In this document: piece after piece, positions 53,301 through 62,544 of the stretch
Position numbering within the stretch: position 1 is the stretch's first letter
Layout of the letters: each line of letters opens with the position of its first letter
Assembly (NCBI RefSeq): GCF_963678635.1
Contig: NC_087063.1
Location: 15,195,006 to 15,259,005 of the forward strand
Direction of reading: 5' to 3'
DNA length: 64,000 bases
Source of the DNA: Symsagittifera roscoffensis
Taxonomy: Eukaryota > Xenacoelomorpha > Acoela > Convolutidae
Notes under the pieces: generated by a model
What the model was told of the DNA's origin: nothing
The model's database searches: none
The model's input: only the letters and a program-made list of their open reading frames with translations
Translations under genes and position numbers: made by a program

Positions 53301-56300
53301 AAAAAAACTGAAACTTTCTAGTTCTATTGTTTTGTTCAATTTTTTTGATCACACCACGCATGAAAAAGAACACTAATAAAAAAAAAAGTTTTGTTTTTTT
53401 TGTAAGACTTTGGTCAAAACATTTTGTGCTACTTGCACAGTAACCACCTGTCCCTGTTTTTTTGTTTTTGTTTTTCAATTTTTTTGAAATAAAATCACGA
53501 GTGGAACAAAAACAGCCGGTTGCTCTGCAAGTAGCTGAGAAAATTTCAACCAGTCTTCAAAAAACTACGTATTTGTTTTTAAGCTTTTTATCTTAAAACA
53601 AAAAAAAATGAATCAAAACAAGAAATTGAAAACTTTTTATTGAAGAAGAAGCACTAAATAAAATCAAAATTTGACTAAGAAGTTCAACTACGCAAGCAAA
53701 AATTTAAAAAAAAAGCAAAACAGAAAGCAAAGAGAGCTAGAAAAAGATGCTGAGCAAAAACAAGGAGAATTTTGCGGCCACTTTATATACTTTAAAAAAA
53801 TCTAAGAAACAAGGAAAACTCTTCAGAAAAAATGAGAAAAAGAAACTTCTTTTTTTTTTTCAAAACTATTTTGCTTTTTTTAGATTCTAATACTTAAAAA
53901 AATTAGTTGAATCAGATCAAAATTTACAGAAAAAAAATAGTTTTCCCGATAACCTGTTAAGCTAGTCAATACCAGACGAAAATGATCCACGCTACGCAGT
54001 AGTTCCTAGCCATTTCGTAAAATGATCGGGAACACAAACGATGGGAAAAGTGTGTGCCACCTGCATATCAACCATCCACTCTGGTTTCGTCGACAGTTTA
54101 TTAAAATAGATCATTCGGTTGTGTTTCTTCTCATTTTGAGAATCAGTGATTCCAAAAACAAACTGCAAAAAAAATGAAACTTTTTAGGTCTAGTCTTTTG
54201 TTCAGTAGCTGAGAAAGTTTCAACCGTTGTCTTCAAAAAACTAAGAGTTTGTATTTAAAATTGTTACATTAAAACAAAAAGAAAGATTTCAAGATAAAAA
54301 ATTGAAAATTTTTCGTTGCAGAAGAAGCGCTAAATAAAATCAAATTTAGACTAAGAAATTGAACTACGCAATCAAAAAAAAAAAATGCAAAAAAGAAAGC
54401 AAAGAGAGCTGGCAAATGTTGCTGAGCAAAAAAAGAGAATGTTTCGGCGACAATAGCCTCATTCGAAAAATCTAAGAAACCAGGAATGCTCTTCAGAAAA
54501 AATGAGAAAAAAAACTTACTTTTTGTTTTTGCTTTTTTTTTAGGTTCTGTTATTTAAAAACATTGGTAGAATTAAATCACAATTGAGAGAATAAATTTTT
54601 TTTTCTCGATAACGTGTTCAGGTAGTCAAAACCGGACGAAAATGATCAACGCTACGCAGTAGTTCCTAGCCATTTCGTAAAATGATCGGGAACACAAACG
54701 ATGGGAAAAGCTTGTGCCACCTGCATATCAACCGTCCACTCTGGTTTCTTCATCAATTTATTGAAAAAAATCATTCGGGCGTGTTTCTTCTCACGTAAAA
54801 TCAGTTACAATGCAAAACGCGTCGAGCTACAACTAATGAAGCGTCATGCTAAAAAATTGGTCAGTTTTCAGTTGAACAACACGAGGAAATTCTCCAAGTT
54901 TGTCTGCTGCCTGAAAAAAAAACAATTTGGTTGTCGTGCTTTACAGGCCAATTTTAAGGATAGTTGACACAAACAGCTGCGCCAAAAAACAATAAAAGCG
55001 AATGATTCTAAATTTTTGAAAGTTGGCAACTCGTCCAGGAAAATAGGAAAAAGTTTAGTTTTTGGCACAGGTTTTTGTATTTGTAATTTTCGGTGTTACT
55101 TGCGCAGTAGCCAGCTACTCTCATTGTTCTGAGAGCGGAAATTGGTGCGGAAGGAATTTGATTTTCGGGTGTATCACAGTTTTTTTTGCTCAAATTCAGT
55201 TACAACAAATAGTCGAGTGTTATATCATATCAGGGGCGGATTTAGGGAGGGGGTTTGGGTTGGGCGCCTCCCTCGTCAGGGATTCGACCCCCTGCCGACC
55301 CAAAGGTTCCCCCCTTTGGTACTTTTTAGGAAATCCGTTTTCGGCCAACTGACCCTAAAATGTTGCAAAGGCGCCTTCTGCGCCAATATATGCTTATTTT
55401 GAGGGGGGAGCGCGCGCCGAAAAACGCGATTTTTTGGTCAAACATTTCCAAAAAGTGCCTAAAAACGCTTTTTTTTGGATTGTTTTTTCCAAATTTTGTC
55501 TGCGGCGCAGAAAATTTGGCCAAAACAGGGACTAAACCGTTTTAGGGAAAGCTCAAAAAATCAATTCGGTCGACCTAAAAAAAAGGGTCGACAAAATTTT
55601 CGAAATTTTTTTGAAAATCCGCCCCCCCTCGAGAAAATCCTAGATCCGCCCCTGTATCATATAACAATATTTTAAGCCGTATCGATTGAGATTGAGACAT
55701 TTTTTTTCTCGTAGTTGATAAGCTTCTCCAACCCAAAACATTCAAAAAATTTAAAACACGGATCTAAAAAAAAATTTGAAAGTTTAATCAAATTCTTATG
55801 ATATTTTCCCCGCTTTTGTTATTAATTGTGCAAAAAAACTAACTACGGTAAAAAAAACTCCTTTTAAAATCCTAGGTGACTAGACGCCCAAAAATTGAAA
55901 AAATGCGGGAATATATATTTTTTCTGTTTTCAACACAATTGTGGTCAGATTTTTCTGTGGTACTTTTACAGCAACCGGCAATTTTTGCTCACTCATTAGT
56001 TTTTACACAATTTATTTTTTCAACCGAACAAAAATATTTTAAATAAATATCCTGAATTCTGATTTGAAAACCCGTATTTTGTACGAAGTTTGCAAATTTT
56101 TCGAAATTGAATCTTCAATATACAATTGAAATACTGACGATGATTGTGGTGACTCGTATCGTCTTGTTCGAAAGAAGACTCTTGGCATTCACGAGTTGAC
56201 TTGACTCAGTGATGTTTATTTGGTCTCTATTGGTCCAATTGCCCACCTAAAAAATTAGGCAATCACCAGTAATTATTACGTGACAATCTTTTCATAAGGA

Positions 56301-59300
56301 GTTACGTAATAGTTGAATTGTAGCTTACCACTGAAGGTTCTTTGTTACGTCTTTCTATGATTGTAGCTTGTACGGTTGTGCGTTGGCCGAGTCCATTAAA
56401 AGCTATACTTCCAGATAATCCTTGAATTGAGACCTAAAGTTAAGTTAACATCAAATCAGGTGAACTTAACAAAAATTTATTTCAGTTATTAGGCCAATGT
56501 GATCATATAATCTCACTTTGCTTAACCATAACATGAGTCCAGTCGAAAGAAAATTTTTTAGACTACTCATGTTTACAGAAGTGTTTTTCATCACTACATC
56601 AGAAAAAGGAGATGAAAGTATAAAAGAATGACTTTGAGTCATGACACTTTACCTAAAAGTGACCATTAATCTTAAATTTAGCCCTTTTTTGTTTAAAGTT
56701 AGTAATTTGGGTTCGTGTTCCAAAAATAATCTCAGACGAAATTTGAAATTCATCAGTTGAAAATGAGGGTATTAATTTGAAAGACAGTCTTTGGCCGAGC
56801 CCAATCCATTTAAATTGTAAATCAGAATCAGTTCGCCAACATACCAGAGTTTTTCCTATCCCTGTCACCATAATAGATTATTAACAATTTTTAGGACAAC
56901 TGTTAGGATAACACTTTAACATGGGAAAAATTGCATTATTAAGGACGGTAATTTGAAAGTATTTTTGGTTAATAGGCACTAATTAATCGCAATCAAAAAT
57001 AATAAATGATCGATTTTATTTTTAAGTTTATTAACAGTTTAGCACAACAAAATACGAAAAAAACGGAGTTAAGTTTCAAAGTATCCAAGACATAATACCC
57101 AAAACTATTTTTGATTATAGAAAAAACCAGTTTGGTCTTCAAAGGTTTTTTCTAAAAAAACATCGTTTCATCTGTTTTAGTTTGCGAAAATTTGGTTTGG
57201 AAAATTAAGTTTAAAAGCAACTGTTCTGAAAATATTTGCTGTTCAGTGGGTACTATGTCCTGCTAACCGTTAACAAAATTAATACTAATTGTTCAACATG
57301 TTAATAGATAAGACCGATGTTATCATTCTCGGGTAAAATTCAAACCTAATTAAAACGTATGTTATTAATATGGTTGCCCAAACTAAGAAATTTTGAAAGT
57401 TTAGGCTGTCTGATGATTTTTACACTACCTGTTCAGGCTCCCAGTTAAACGAATATTTCTAGAAAACGAACAATTGAATAACAAAAACTTTGACGCAAAC
57501 ATATACATAGGAAGTTAAGCAATTTAAGGAAATGATGCTCGGTTTAAAAGGTTCATCTTTAAACTGACTCGTATAATAAATTAGTTGAAGTTACATTAGT
57601 TTAGTTGCAAATTGTTTTTTGGACAAAACCATAAATACAATCCCAACTGCCCAAAAATTTTGAAGAAGTCTTTTTTTCCGAACTTCGATTTCTTCAGTTC
57701 TTTTGACTTGTTTTTGAGACCTATTTTTGACTTATTTTTGACCTTTCTTTCGAAATTAAAGAAAAATGGATCTTGATAACAATCCAATCCAAGCCAATCC
57801 AATCCAAATGGTCTCTATGTTACGTAAAAATTAACCCGATAAGGAGGGACTAAATTAACGGTTGAGCATGCCAGAATATTGAGTCAAGTTACAAATACCA
57901 CCCCCCCCCCCTTTTTCTTCAATATTGGAGAGGGGCTTGTTATATAGACCCAATGAGGCTATGTATACCTACCATACGCAAGTAGTTCATGAGTGAGAGT
58001 CCGTTCTCCCAGCCCATCTGTGGGTTCTTGCATGACATGCTCCTAGGAGTGACAACCGCCGCGTTCTGCAAAGAAATCAGTCCTTTCTGCAGCACCGAGA
58101 TCGCATCAGACATCAACGCCATCTGCAGCTGAAACACAAGAGCAGAAATCTGAAGTCAAATCAGGAATTTATAGAAAGGAAAATCAATTGCTCCAAAAAA
58201 GTCAAAACAAATAAATTTAATTAATGGGTGTCTGCATGCGTATGTACATCTAGTTGCACATATGCGTGAGGTCAGTAGGCCAGGATCTGGAAACCTCTTC
58301 TGATCTCCCCAGCCGTCCCAACAAGAGCATGAAGACCTTCGGTGAATCAAATGAGAAAATTTGTTTCAGCCCAGCGTTCAGACGTTTTTTAAATTCGTAG
58401 GATCAGCAATCAAATCAGTTTAAAAAAATGCTGATCCCTTTTAGATTATTGCAATAAATAGAGCTTCCTTCAGGTCATCTCCTAAAACTATAGTTGTCTG
58501 GAAAAATTTACCCGAAAAATATGTGGCGTGGGCAGGAAATTTTCTTTAAAGTGGCGCAGTTTCTTTTGCAAAAAAAAGAAGCTGCTCCAAAATTTTGAAA
58601 AAAATTTGACCGCTGCGGTGCCATTAATTGAGTTCTACATTTGCTGGCTCTTTCTGCTTCTGATTTTAAAATCGTGATTCTAAATTTTTGCTCGTATAAC
58701 TTCTGTTCACGGAGACCAACTGTTACAAAAATTGAAATGTAGACTAATTGGGCTATCATAATTATATTTGGTCATCATAACTTAATTTTGCAAAACCACC
58801 CGTTACACCATAAAGTTGATACTTATGCTAGGTGTGGGATGGGCCCATTGAGTTTTTGGTAGTTTATTATAAAATATAATTTAACTACTCACCGATATGG
58901 AGGAGTTGCGTATGTATGTGATGGGTAGTAGAGACAGCTGGTCGGCCCTGGCGTTCTTGAAAGCGTTGGCCTTGCCCAGGTACCTGTATGAGTCATAGTC
59001 CATCAACTTAAACACTGTGATGTTCATGTCTCCCTGCGTGTAGTTCGTCAAGTAGTATTCCGTCAACTCCTGAAATCACACGTCAAGTATCCCAGTAACA
59101 TAGTACATAGAAGCGAAGTATTCACTAATTTAAACACTAATTTTAAGTAGGGGTATAAAGCGGCAGTTTTCCATGATTTGAACTGCTCGTATGCTGGTTT
59201 TTTCCCTCTTGGATTAATCATAATTCTCCATTATTTAGAGAAAACTTGGAGATCACGTTTGGCATGTAAAACATGAAAAACTGTTGGTCGAGTAATGAGC

Positions 59301-62300
59301 AATGGCTTTTGCTTTCTATTTCAGTCGAATTTCAGCTACTGTGTCTACTCCTACAATGATTAGTCTTTTTGCTTGAAGATGACGGTAAGTATTTAAAAAT
59401 GGCGTTATTTTTGACGGAGATACCAAAGTGATTCGTCGAAAAGATGCAAAAGACAAAACCAGCTGATAAGTTATTCTTATAACATATGGTCAGCATTGGC
59501 AGGTAAATTGCCTTTTTTGCGCTGCTTAGAATCTCAAGCTTATCCTTTTCGCACGGCTTGGAAGATTTCATCAATAGAATTTTTCATGTTTCTGAGTTTT
59601 TTTCCTTTTTTCCGTAAATTTCACATTTTCATGATTTTCAAAACGCAATTGAATTGACTCTAAAGTTTAATCTGGAAAGCTTTTAGCAACCTGGCGTCCA
59701 AACATAAATTTTAATTCTAACTGTAACTTTTCCGGAACATATTTCTGCTCGAATTAAATCTAATCTTCTTCCAGTTATTTCAGCTCAATCTCGCCCTTTC
59801 CGCTCCCCTTCACTCTAACGGGACGGGAGATTTGAGACTCCTTCACGGCAACAGCAAAACTAGGAGACACCTGAGGCATTCTAGGGCAACCTTAGTTTAC
59901 AAATTGAACCACTAATTGGTCCACTTTACAAGAAATCGGGGCGAAGTTGTCATAACATTTTGCCCAAATAAAGCCTAAATTTACCAACTTTTAGTGTATT
60001 TATTTTAACTGCTATTTTCCACTGAGACATACATTAGCCCAAAACTTTTAATATCTGAATCATAAAACTTTGTAGTTGGCAGTTCGCAAGAGCATGAAAG
60101 AAAAGCTGCCCTAATTTTAACTCAGCAAAACTCTGCAACCTTTCTTGCAGACTATTTTCAGAAATATAAGAATCGGATTGCGCAAACCCCTCGGGCAAAA
60201 TTCTAGTCTAATCACGCTGGCATAATGTTTTCAACTATGTACACTTGAGTTAATACCCTGTAAACTTAGCGGAAAGCGCCATAAAAATTACTGCGCTAAT
60301 TTCCGACTGTGTTTTCATCCCTGTTTAAACAACTTTGCCTTTAACACAGCGGGAACAGTGCCGGAAACAAAGTCCACTACTTCTGCCGTCCACTTAACTT
60401 TGGCCAGAGTCTAGAGGATCACTTTAATTTGGCGGAATAAGTTGGTGGCTTACGTAGGCCGGTCCTCTGGACCCGGCTAGATTGACTTTGCCTTTAGCCC
60501 TGGGGTTCAGATTGGAAACATATGAGGGTTTAAGGGATAGAATGATCACCCGCCGTGGGATTTAGTCTAAGCCAACCCTCCCCTCCTTTGGTACATTTCA
60601 ACAAACTCTGCCAACTCTCTATGTACGCGATATTCCTTGGAGTCATAGAAGTACTGATATTTAGTTAATAATTGGGATAAGCTATCTCGAAATTGTATCG
60701 AAACTTGCTAAGGCGCGAACGTGTTTGGCTCAACTTAAATCTATGCTAATGGCCATGACATGAACTTATTGACGTAGTTATTGAAAATCATTTGACGTGG
60801 AAGATCAAATCTTTGAAGTATGATTTTAATTTATGGGACTGCTTTCCGTTTCAGATGTCACAGTTAGAGTCAACCTATAAGCTCATTTCTCTTCAAAAGA
60901 TTGCTTAATTTCAACTTAAACTTGAAACTGTTGTAATGGGTTTATCAAACGCAACTTCACATGAATTTTCTCGAAGGTTCAATGCTGTCAAAGAAGGTTT
61001 AGTGTTAGTCAGTAGAAAGGCGGACGCTCGCATGCCGGTCCCTTGGAGAAGAATAGCAGGTCAAACTAGAGCTCGTTCTCTAATTAACGGCTCGTTAGTT
61101 GCCTATTGTTCCGAACACTGAAGTTGCATAGGAATTTTAGTAACTGACTTGTTTTTTTTTCTCATGCAAAATCAAGTACCATAAACAATTTTAGATCGGT
61201 TCGATAGGTTACATGAAAGGCCTTTGAATCATTACTTTAAGTAGTGTTGAAAAAATGTTTTTTCAATTGTTTTTCATTTAATCAAATTGACTTGAGTTTC
61301 CATTGCTTAAATTAGAGGGAGGTGCGAGGATTTTCTTGAGAGCTGGGGGATTTTCGAAACAAATTCCGAACATTTTGTTGGCCTTTTATTTGGTCGACTC
61401 ATTTTTTTTCGAGCTCTCCCAAAGCACTATGCAAACCTATTTTGCACAGCATGCGAATTTAACAAAAAACAAACCAAAAATAACTTTTTGGGGCACTGTT
61501 TGAAAGCTTTGGCCAAAAAATGGCGTTCATTGAAACACATTTACACCAAATGGGTCTGTAAAGTATAAACTGAAATTCGTATTACCACAAATCACAACAG
61601 TTGCATATGCGATTCCATTTATATCAAATCTAAACAAAATCCACAAAAGCAAAAATCACAATTTCTAGACCACTGTCTTGAAATTGTTGCGAGACTTTAC
61701 GACTCTCAGCAAACTTAGCTGGACATTCACAATTTTGAATCAGTTTTGTCCAGCAAAAATCACTAAAATGTCACCGCAGACGGTATAGGTGACAAACAGC
61801 ACGTGTTTGGGAAGTAGTACCTTATGCGAGTAATAGCAACTGTGATAAGTTATGAAATTTTCACACTCATAGTGAGAAATGAAGGCTTAATATCAGTTTT
61901 GACGAAAATAATCAACGGGCAATTTCTTAGATTTCGATCGAAAATTAGACTCAGATCATGGACCCTTGGTCTACAGAAGCTACACGCAAGTCCCTTTAGG
62001 TATAAATTGGTGTCTTTGACAATAAGTTCTTTCGATATTTTTAGTATTTGTTTTAAGAAAAAATCCTAAATAATTAGGTAAAGTTTTCAACTTAAAGACG
62101 TCGCATTCTAAATCCCTAATTTAACTCAATTTGAATGTGCGGACCGAAAAAGCATGGCTTTGTTTGAGGTTTCTTGGGAAATTATCTTGAAAAAGTTGTA
62201 ATATTTGACAATTTTGATTAAAAAAACTATCAGAATTGGAAACATTTAGACTTCTTCAACCGTCTTCATGGGTTGTTTAATAGCAGTATCACTAGCCTCA

Positions 62301-62441
62301 TTGTTTTTTTCTGTTTCAACTATGGTTGCCATGCCCCCCCCCCCAATTGAAATGTACGAAAAAAATAAGAAAGATAATGTGACTCACAAATGAAGTGAAG
62401 ATGTAGTGATGATACTCAGTCAACATCTGTAGATCTTTCAT
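37814..62441 (-). CDS. GRIK: Kainate-type ionotropic glutamate receptor (3' part of gene, 13 exon positions, one in three alternative copies)
   Basis: Joined exons give ~810 residues; the N-terminal part of the amino-terminal domain lies beyond the window. Order: end of ATD ([35 protein letters not shown]); S1 ([64 protein letters not shown]); M1; pore loop ([15 protein letters not shown], genomically Q at the Q/R site); M3 ([12 protein letters not shown]); S2 ([37 protein letters not shown]); M4 ([20 protein letters not shown]); and a 190-residue Pro/Gln/Asn-rich tail ending DTKV. Agonist contacts known from GluA2 are present: P and T of APLT, R of LRQ, S-T of GST, E of LMES. The Tyr of the E-E/S-P-Y motif is Phe (SAPFT). 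Overall it is closest to GluK1-3. Function by family: glutamate-gated cation channel of the plasma membrane. Confidence 0.93.
38705..38844 (-). CDS. GRIK: Glutamate receptor exon 12 (M4)
   Basis: 140 bp, phase 1-0. [20 protein letters not shown].. ..[13 protein letters not shown]. Contains the S2-M4 linker, the M4 helix and the KSKKNA motif typical of kainate receptors. Acceptor TTTTCAG, donor GTATTA. Confidence 0.94.
38955..39339. mobile_element. hAT-like MITE copy with flanking 8-bp duplication, end-deleted
   Basis: Starts GTAGTGGATTTAGGAGGGG, contains the family core (AAAGGCGCCTTTGGCGCCAA, GGGGGGAGCTCGCG) and stops at GGTCGACAAAATTTTCAAAA.. before the usual 3' terminal repeat. The 8-mer TCTATGCA flanks it on both sides (38947-38954 and 39340-39347), so the 3' terminal repeat was probably lost by a deletion that spared the target duplication. 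Confidence 0.65.
39650..39775 (-). CDS. GRIK: Glutamate receptor exon 11 (end of S2)
   Basis: 126 bp, phase 1-1. [18 protein letters not shown].. ..[18 protein letters not shown]. The RWW..C pattern is the canonical end of S2, whose Cys forms the conserved disulphide. Confidence 0.94.
40130..40355 (-). CDS. GRIK: Glutamate receptor exon 10 (S2 core)
   Basis: 226 bp, phase 0-1. [20 protein letters not shown].. ..[12 protein letters not shown]. Contains E of LMES (the GluA2 E705 equivalent, which binds the agonist amino group) and the Cys of KCNLTQ. It is the common 3' partner of the three alternative M3 exons. Acceptor GGTTTTGCAG, donor GTGAGC. Confidence 0.95.
40356..42994 (-). other. Intron between exon 9C and exon 10
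   Basis: 2.6 kb. Holds a mosaic of dispersed repeats: an inverted end of the 'gctcgta.cagggcga' family from ~40954, a hAT-like MITE at 41404-41553 and another 'gttccgactta' copy at ~41572-42086. The 88-codon + strand ORF at 42361-42627 has no recognisable domain. Confidence 0.5.
41404..41553. mobile_element. hAT-like MITE, short copy
   Basis: CAGGGGATTATTTAGG at the left and CCCTAGATCCGCCCCTG at the right. Flanking 8-mers CTTTGAAT and CGTTGAAT agree at 7 of 8. Contains a 15-base C run near the right end. Confidence 0.7.
42995..43167 (-). CDS. GRIK: Glutamate receptor alternative exon 9C (M3 gate, copy C)
   Basis: 173 bp, phase 1-0, acceptor GATATCTAG, donor GTACCT. Completes Gly, then [40 protein letters not shown] and [17 protein letters not shown]. 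Closest of the three to the usual G-x-W-W-F-F start of M3 in vertebrate kainate receptors. Carries the S-T agonist contact (GGST). Confidence 0.93.
43769..43941 (-). CDS. GRIK: Glutamate receptor alternative exon 9B (M3 gate, copy B)
   Basis: 173 bp, phase 1-0, acceptor ATTGTGACAG, donor GTATTG. Completes Val, then [40 protein letters not shown] and [17 protein letters not shown]. The TRM triplet after M3 in the other copies is replaced by KIH, and the YGT of the agonist loop is YGM. Confidence 0.92.
44449..44826. mobile_element. hAT-like MITE, ~380 bp, between alternative exons A and B
   Basis: CAGGGGTGGATTCAGG at the left and CCTAGATCCGCTCCTG at the right. Core TTAAAGGCGCCTTTGGCACC. The flanking 8-mers match at only about 5 of 8, so the insertion is old or the ends are imprecise. 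Confidence 0.7.
45913..46085 (-). CDS. GRIK: Glutamate receptor alternative exon 9A (M3 gate, copy A)
   Basis: 173 bp, phase 1-0, acceptor CATAATGCAG (weak pyrimidine tract), donor GTCACC (weak). Completes Ala, then [40 protein letters not shown] and [17 protein letters not shown]. The linker and S2 start are the most kainate-like of the three. Confidence 0.92.
46086..50940 (-). other. Intron before the alternative M3 exons
   Basis: 4.85 kb. I searched for a further M3 copy (SYTANLAAF reverse complement) and saw none. It contains a dispersed repeat at 47798-48325 and AT-rich sequence. Confidence 0.5.
47798..48325 (+). repeat. Dispersed repeat, 'aacggaatatttgtgctc' family
   Basis: Starts TTTTGTTCCGACTTTCGATA and ends GTCAGTCGGAACATTCAGGG then CTTCGCCCTCATACGAGCAG, so the ends contain GTTCCGAC/GTCGGAAC as an inverted pair. 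Copies or fragments occur at 23.06, 30.77, 40.95 (inverted) and 41.57 kb. Confidence 0.7.
50941..51126 (-). CDS. GRIK: Glutamate receptor exon 8 (M1 end, pore loop M2)
   Basis: 186 bp, phase 1-1, acceptor TGTTTCAG, donor [26 protein letters not shown].. ..[20 protein letters not shown]. The Q/R site of the pore is Gln in the genome. This exon is the common 5' partner of the three M3 copies. Confidence 0.95.
51269..51319 (+). repeat. Poly(C) then (CAC)n microsatellite
   Basis: About 20 C followed by CACCACCACCACCACC inside the intron between exons 7 and 8. Confidence 0.9.
51461..51653 (-). CDS. GRIK: Glutamate receptor exon 7 (S1 end, M1)
   Basis: 193 bp, phase 0-1, acceptor GATTTTTAG, donor [26 protein letters not shown].. 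..[14 protein letters not shown]. Holds the P, T and R that bind the agonist alpha-carboxyl group in this family. Confidence 0.95.
51866..52081 (-). CDS. GRIK: Glutamate receptor exon 6 (S1)
   Basis: 216 bp, phase 0-0, acceptor TGTTTTAG, donor [26 protein letters not shown] then [11 protein letters not shown].. ..[10 protein letters not shown]. Spacing from TTII in exon 5 to GNDRYEGYC equals that of vertebrate GluK2, so no micro-exon is missing, even though the E-E-P-Y motif reads S-A-P-F. Confidence 0.94.
52148..52591. mobile_element. hAT-like MITE copy
   Basis: CACGGGC at the left; CCTAGATCCGCCCGTG at the right; core with TTGAGGGGGGAGCGCGCGCC and GGGAGAGCTCGGAAAA. The left terminal repeat is eroded and I see no clear target duplication. 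Confidence 0.6.
52640..53160. repeat. Dispersed element with GTTCCGACCA-type ends, copy 3 (left end lost)
   Basis: GGGGAGGAACTTTGTATCCG, TTTTTGTTTTCCACGGACAATCAGGTG and GTGATATATTATATTAAAAC, ending TGTGCTACTTGCGCAGTAAC, follow the order of the other copies. Confidence 0.6.
53160..54790. repeat. Tandem copies (3) of a ~660-860 bp unit in a receptor intron
   Basis: GATCGGGAACACAA(A/G)(C/A)GATGGGAAAAG followed by GCCACCTGCATATCAACC occurs near 53168, 54026 and 54686. The last two units are 660 bp apart and share long blocks (AGTAGTTCCTAGCCATTTCG, ACCGGACGAAAATGATC). No protein domain was recognised in either strand. Confidence 0.7.
55231..55654. mobile_element. hAT-like MITE, 424 bp, best-preserved copy
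   Basis: CAGGGGCGGATTTAGG at the left, CCTAGATCCGCCCCTG at the right (15 of 16 complementary). A perfect 8-bp target duplication TATCATAT lies at 55223-55230 and 55655-55662. Terminal CAGGG and an 8-bp duplication are hallmarks of the hAT superfamily. No transposase is encoded. Confidence 0.85.
56139..56246 (-). CDS. GRIK: Glutamate receptor exon 5 (ATD-S1 linker, start of S1)
   Basis: 108 bp, phase 0-0, acceptor AATTTTTTAG, donor [26 protein letters not shown].. ..[11 protein letters not shown]. Matches the G-x-W then R-x-x-x-V-T-T-I pattern of kainate receptors. Two NxT glycosylation sequons (NIT, and NKT; also NWT). Confidence 0.92.
56329..56433 (-). CDS. GRIK: Glutamate receptor exon 4 (end of ATD)
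   Basis: 105 bp, phase 0-0, acceptor TTAACTTTAG, donor [26 protein letters not shown] then [15 protein letters not shown]. The G-L-(S/T)-G-x-I-x-F motif is diagnostic of iGluR amino-terminal domains. Confidence 0.92.
57973..58128 (-). CDS. GRIK: Glutamate receptor exon 3 (ATD)
   Basis: 156 bp, phase 0-0, acceptor GTTTCAG, donor [26 protein letters not shown].. ..[14 protein letters not shown]. The A-L-M-(Y/S)-D-A helix is typical. Confidence 0.92.
58893..59069 (-). CDS. GRIK: Glutamate receptor exon 2 (ATD)
   Basis: 177 bp, phase 0-0, acceptor GATTTCAG, donor [26 protein letters not shown].. ..YIRNSSIS. Three N-x-S/T sequons (NYT, NIT, NSS). Confidence 0.92.
59070..62387 (-). other. Receptor intron 1 of the window
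   Basis: 3.3 kb. 59.8-60.65 kb is less AT-rich than its surroundings but I recognise no exon in it. 61311-61520 carries a decayed hAT-like MITE fragment (GTGCGAGGATTTTCTTGAG.., GGTCGACTC..GAGCTCTCCCAAAG) in opposite orientation. Confidence 0.45.
62388..62441 (-). CDS. GRIK: Glutamate receptor exon 1 of the window (ATD; gene continues upstream)
   Basis: 54 bp, 18 codons [18 protein letters not shown], acceptor TATGTTTCAG, donor GTGAGT, phase 0-0. Matches the M-x-T-E-Y-x-H-(Y/F)-I-F-T-T segment of GluK receptors. The preceding ATD exons and the signal peptide must lie beyond position 64000. Confidence 0.88.
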
Positions 62442-62544
62442 CTGAAACATAACAGAATAACATGTTTTTTTTCAATTCTTTTTCAATACTGGCTTCATTT
62501 TTCATCCGATTTCGGATAATAGCTTAAATATTGCAATAAGTTTT

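Noticed and set aside
54701-54967. 88-codon + strand [14 protein letters not shown]..
   Set aside because: Part of the tandem repeat at 53.16-54.79 kb; the other copies carry stops or shifts and no domain is recognised.
52082-56138. Expected micro-exon with the E-E-P-Y motif of S1
   Set aside because: I scanned this interval for its reverse complement and found none. The direct join of exon 5 to exon 6 already has the exact family spacing.
60936-61121. 61-codon + strand [14 protein letters not shown]..
   Set aside because: Short, no recognised domain, lies within a receptor intron on the opposite strand.
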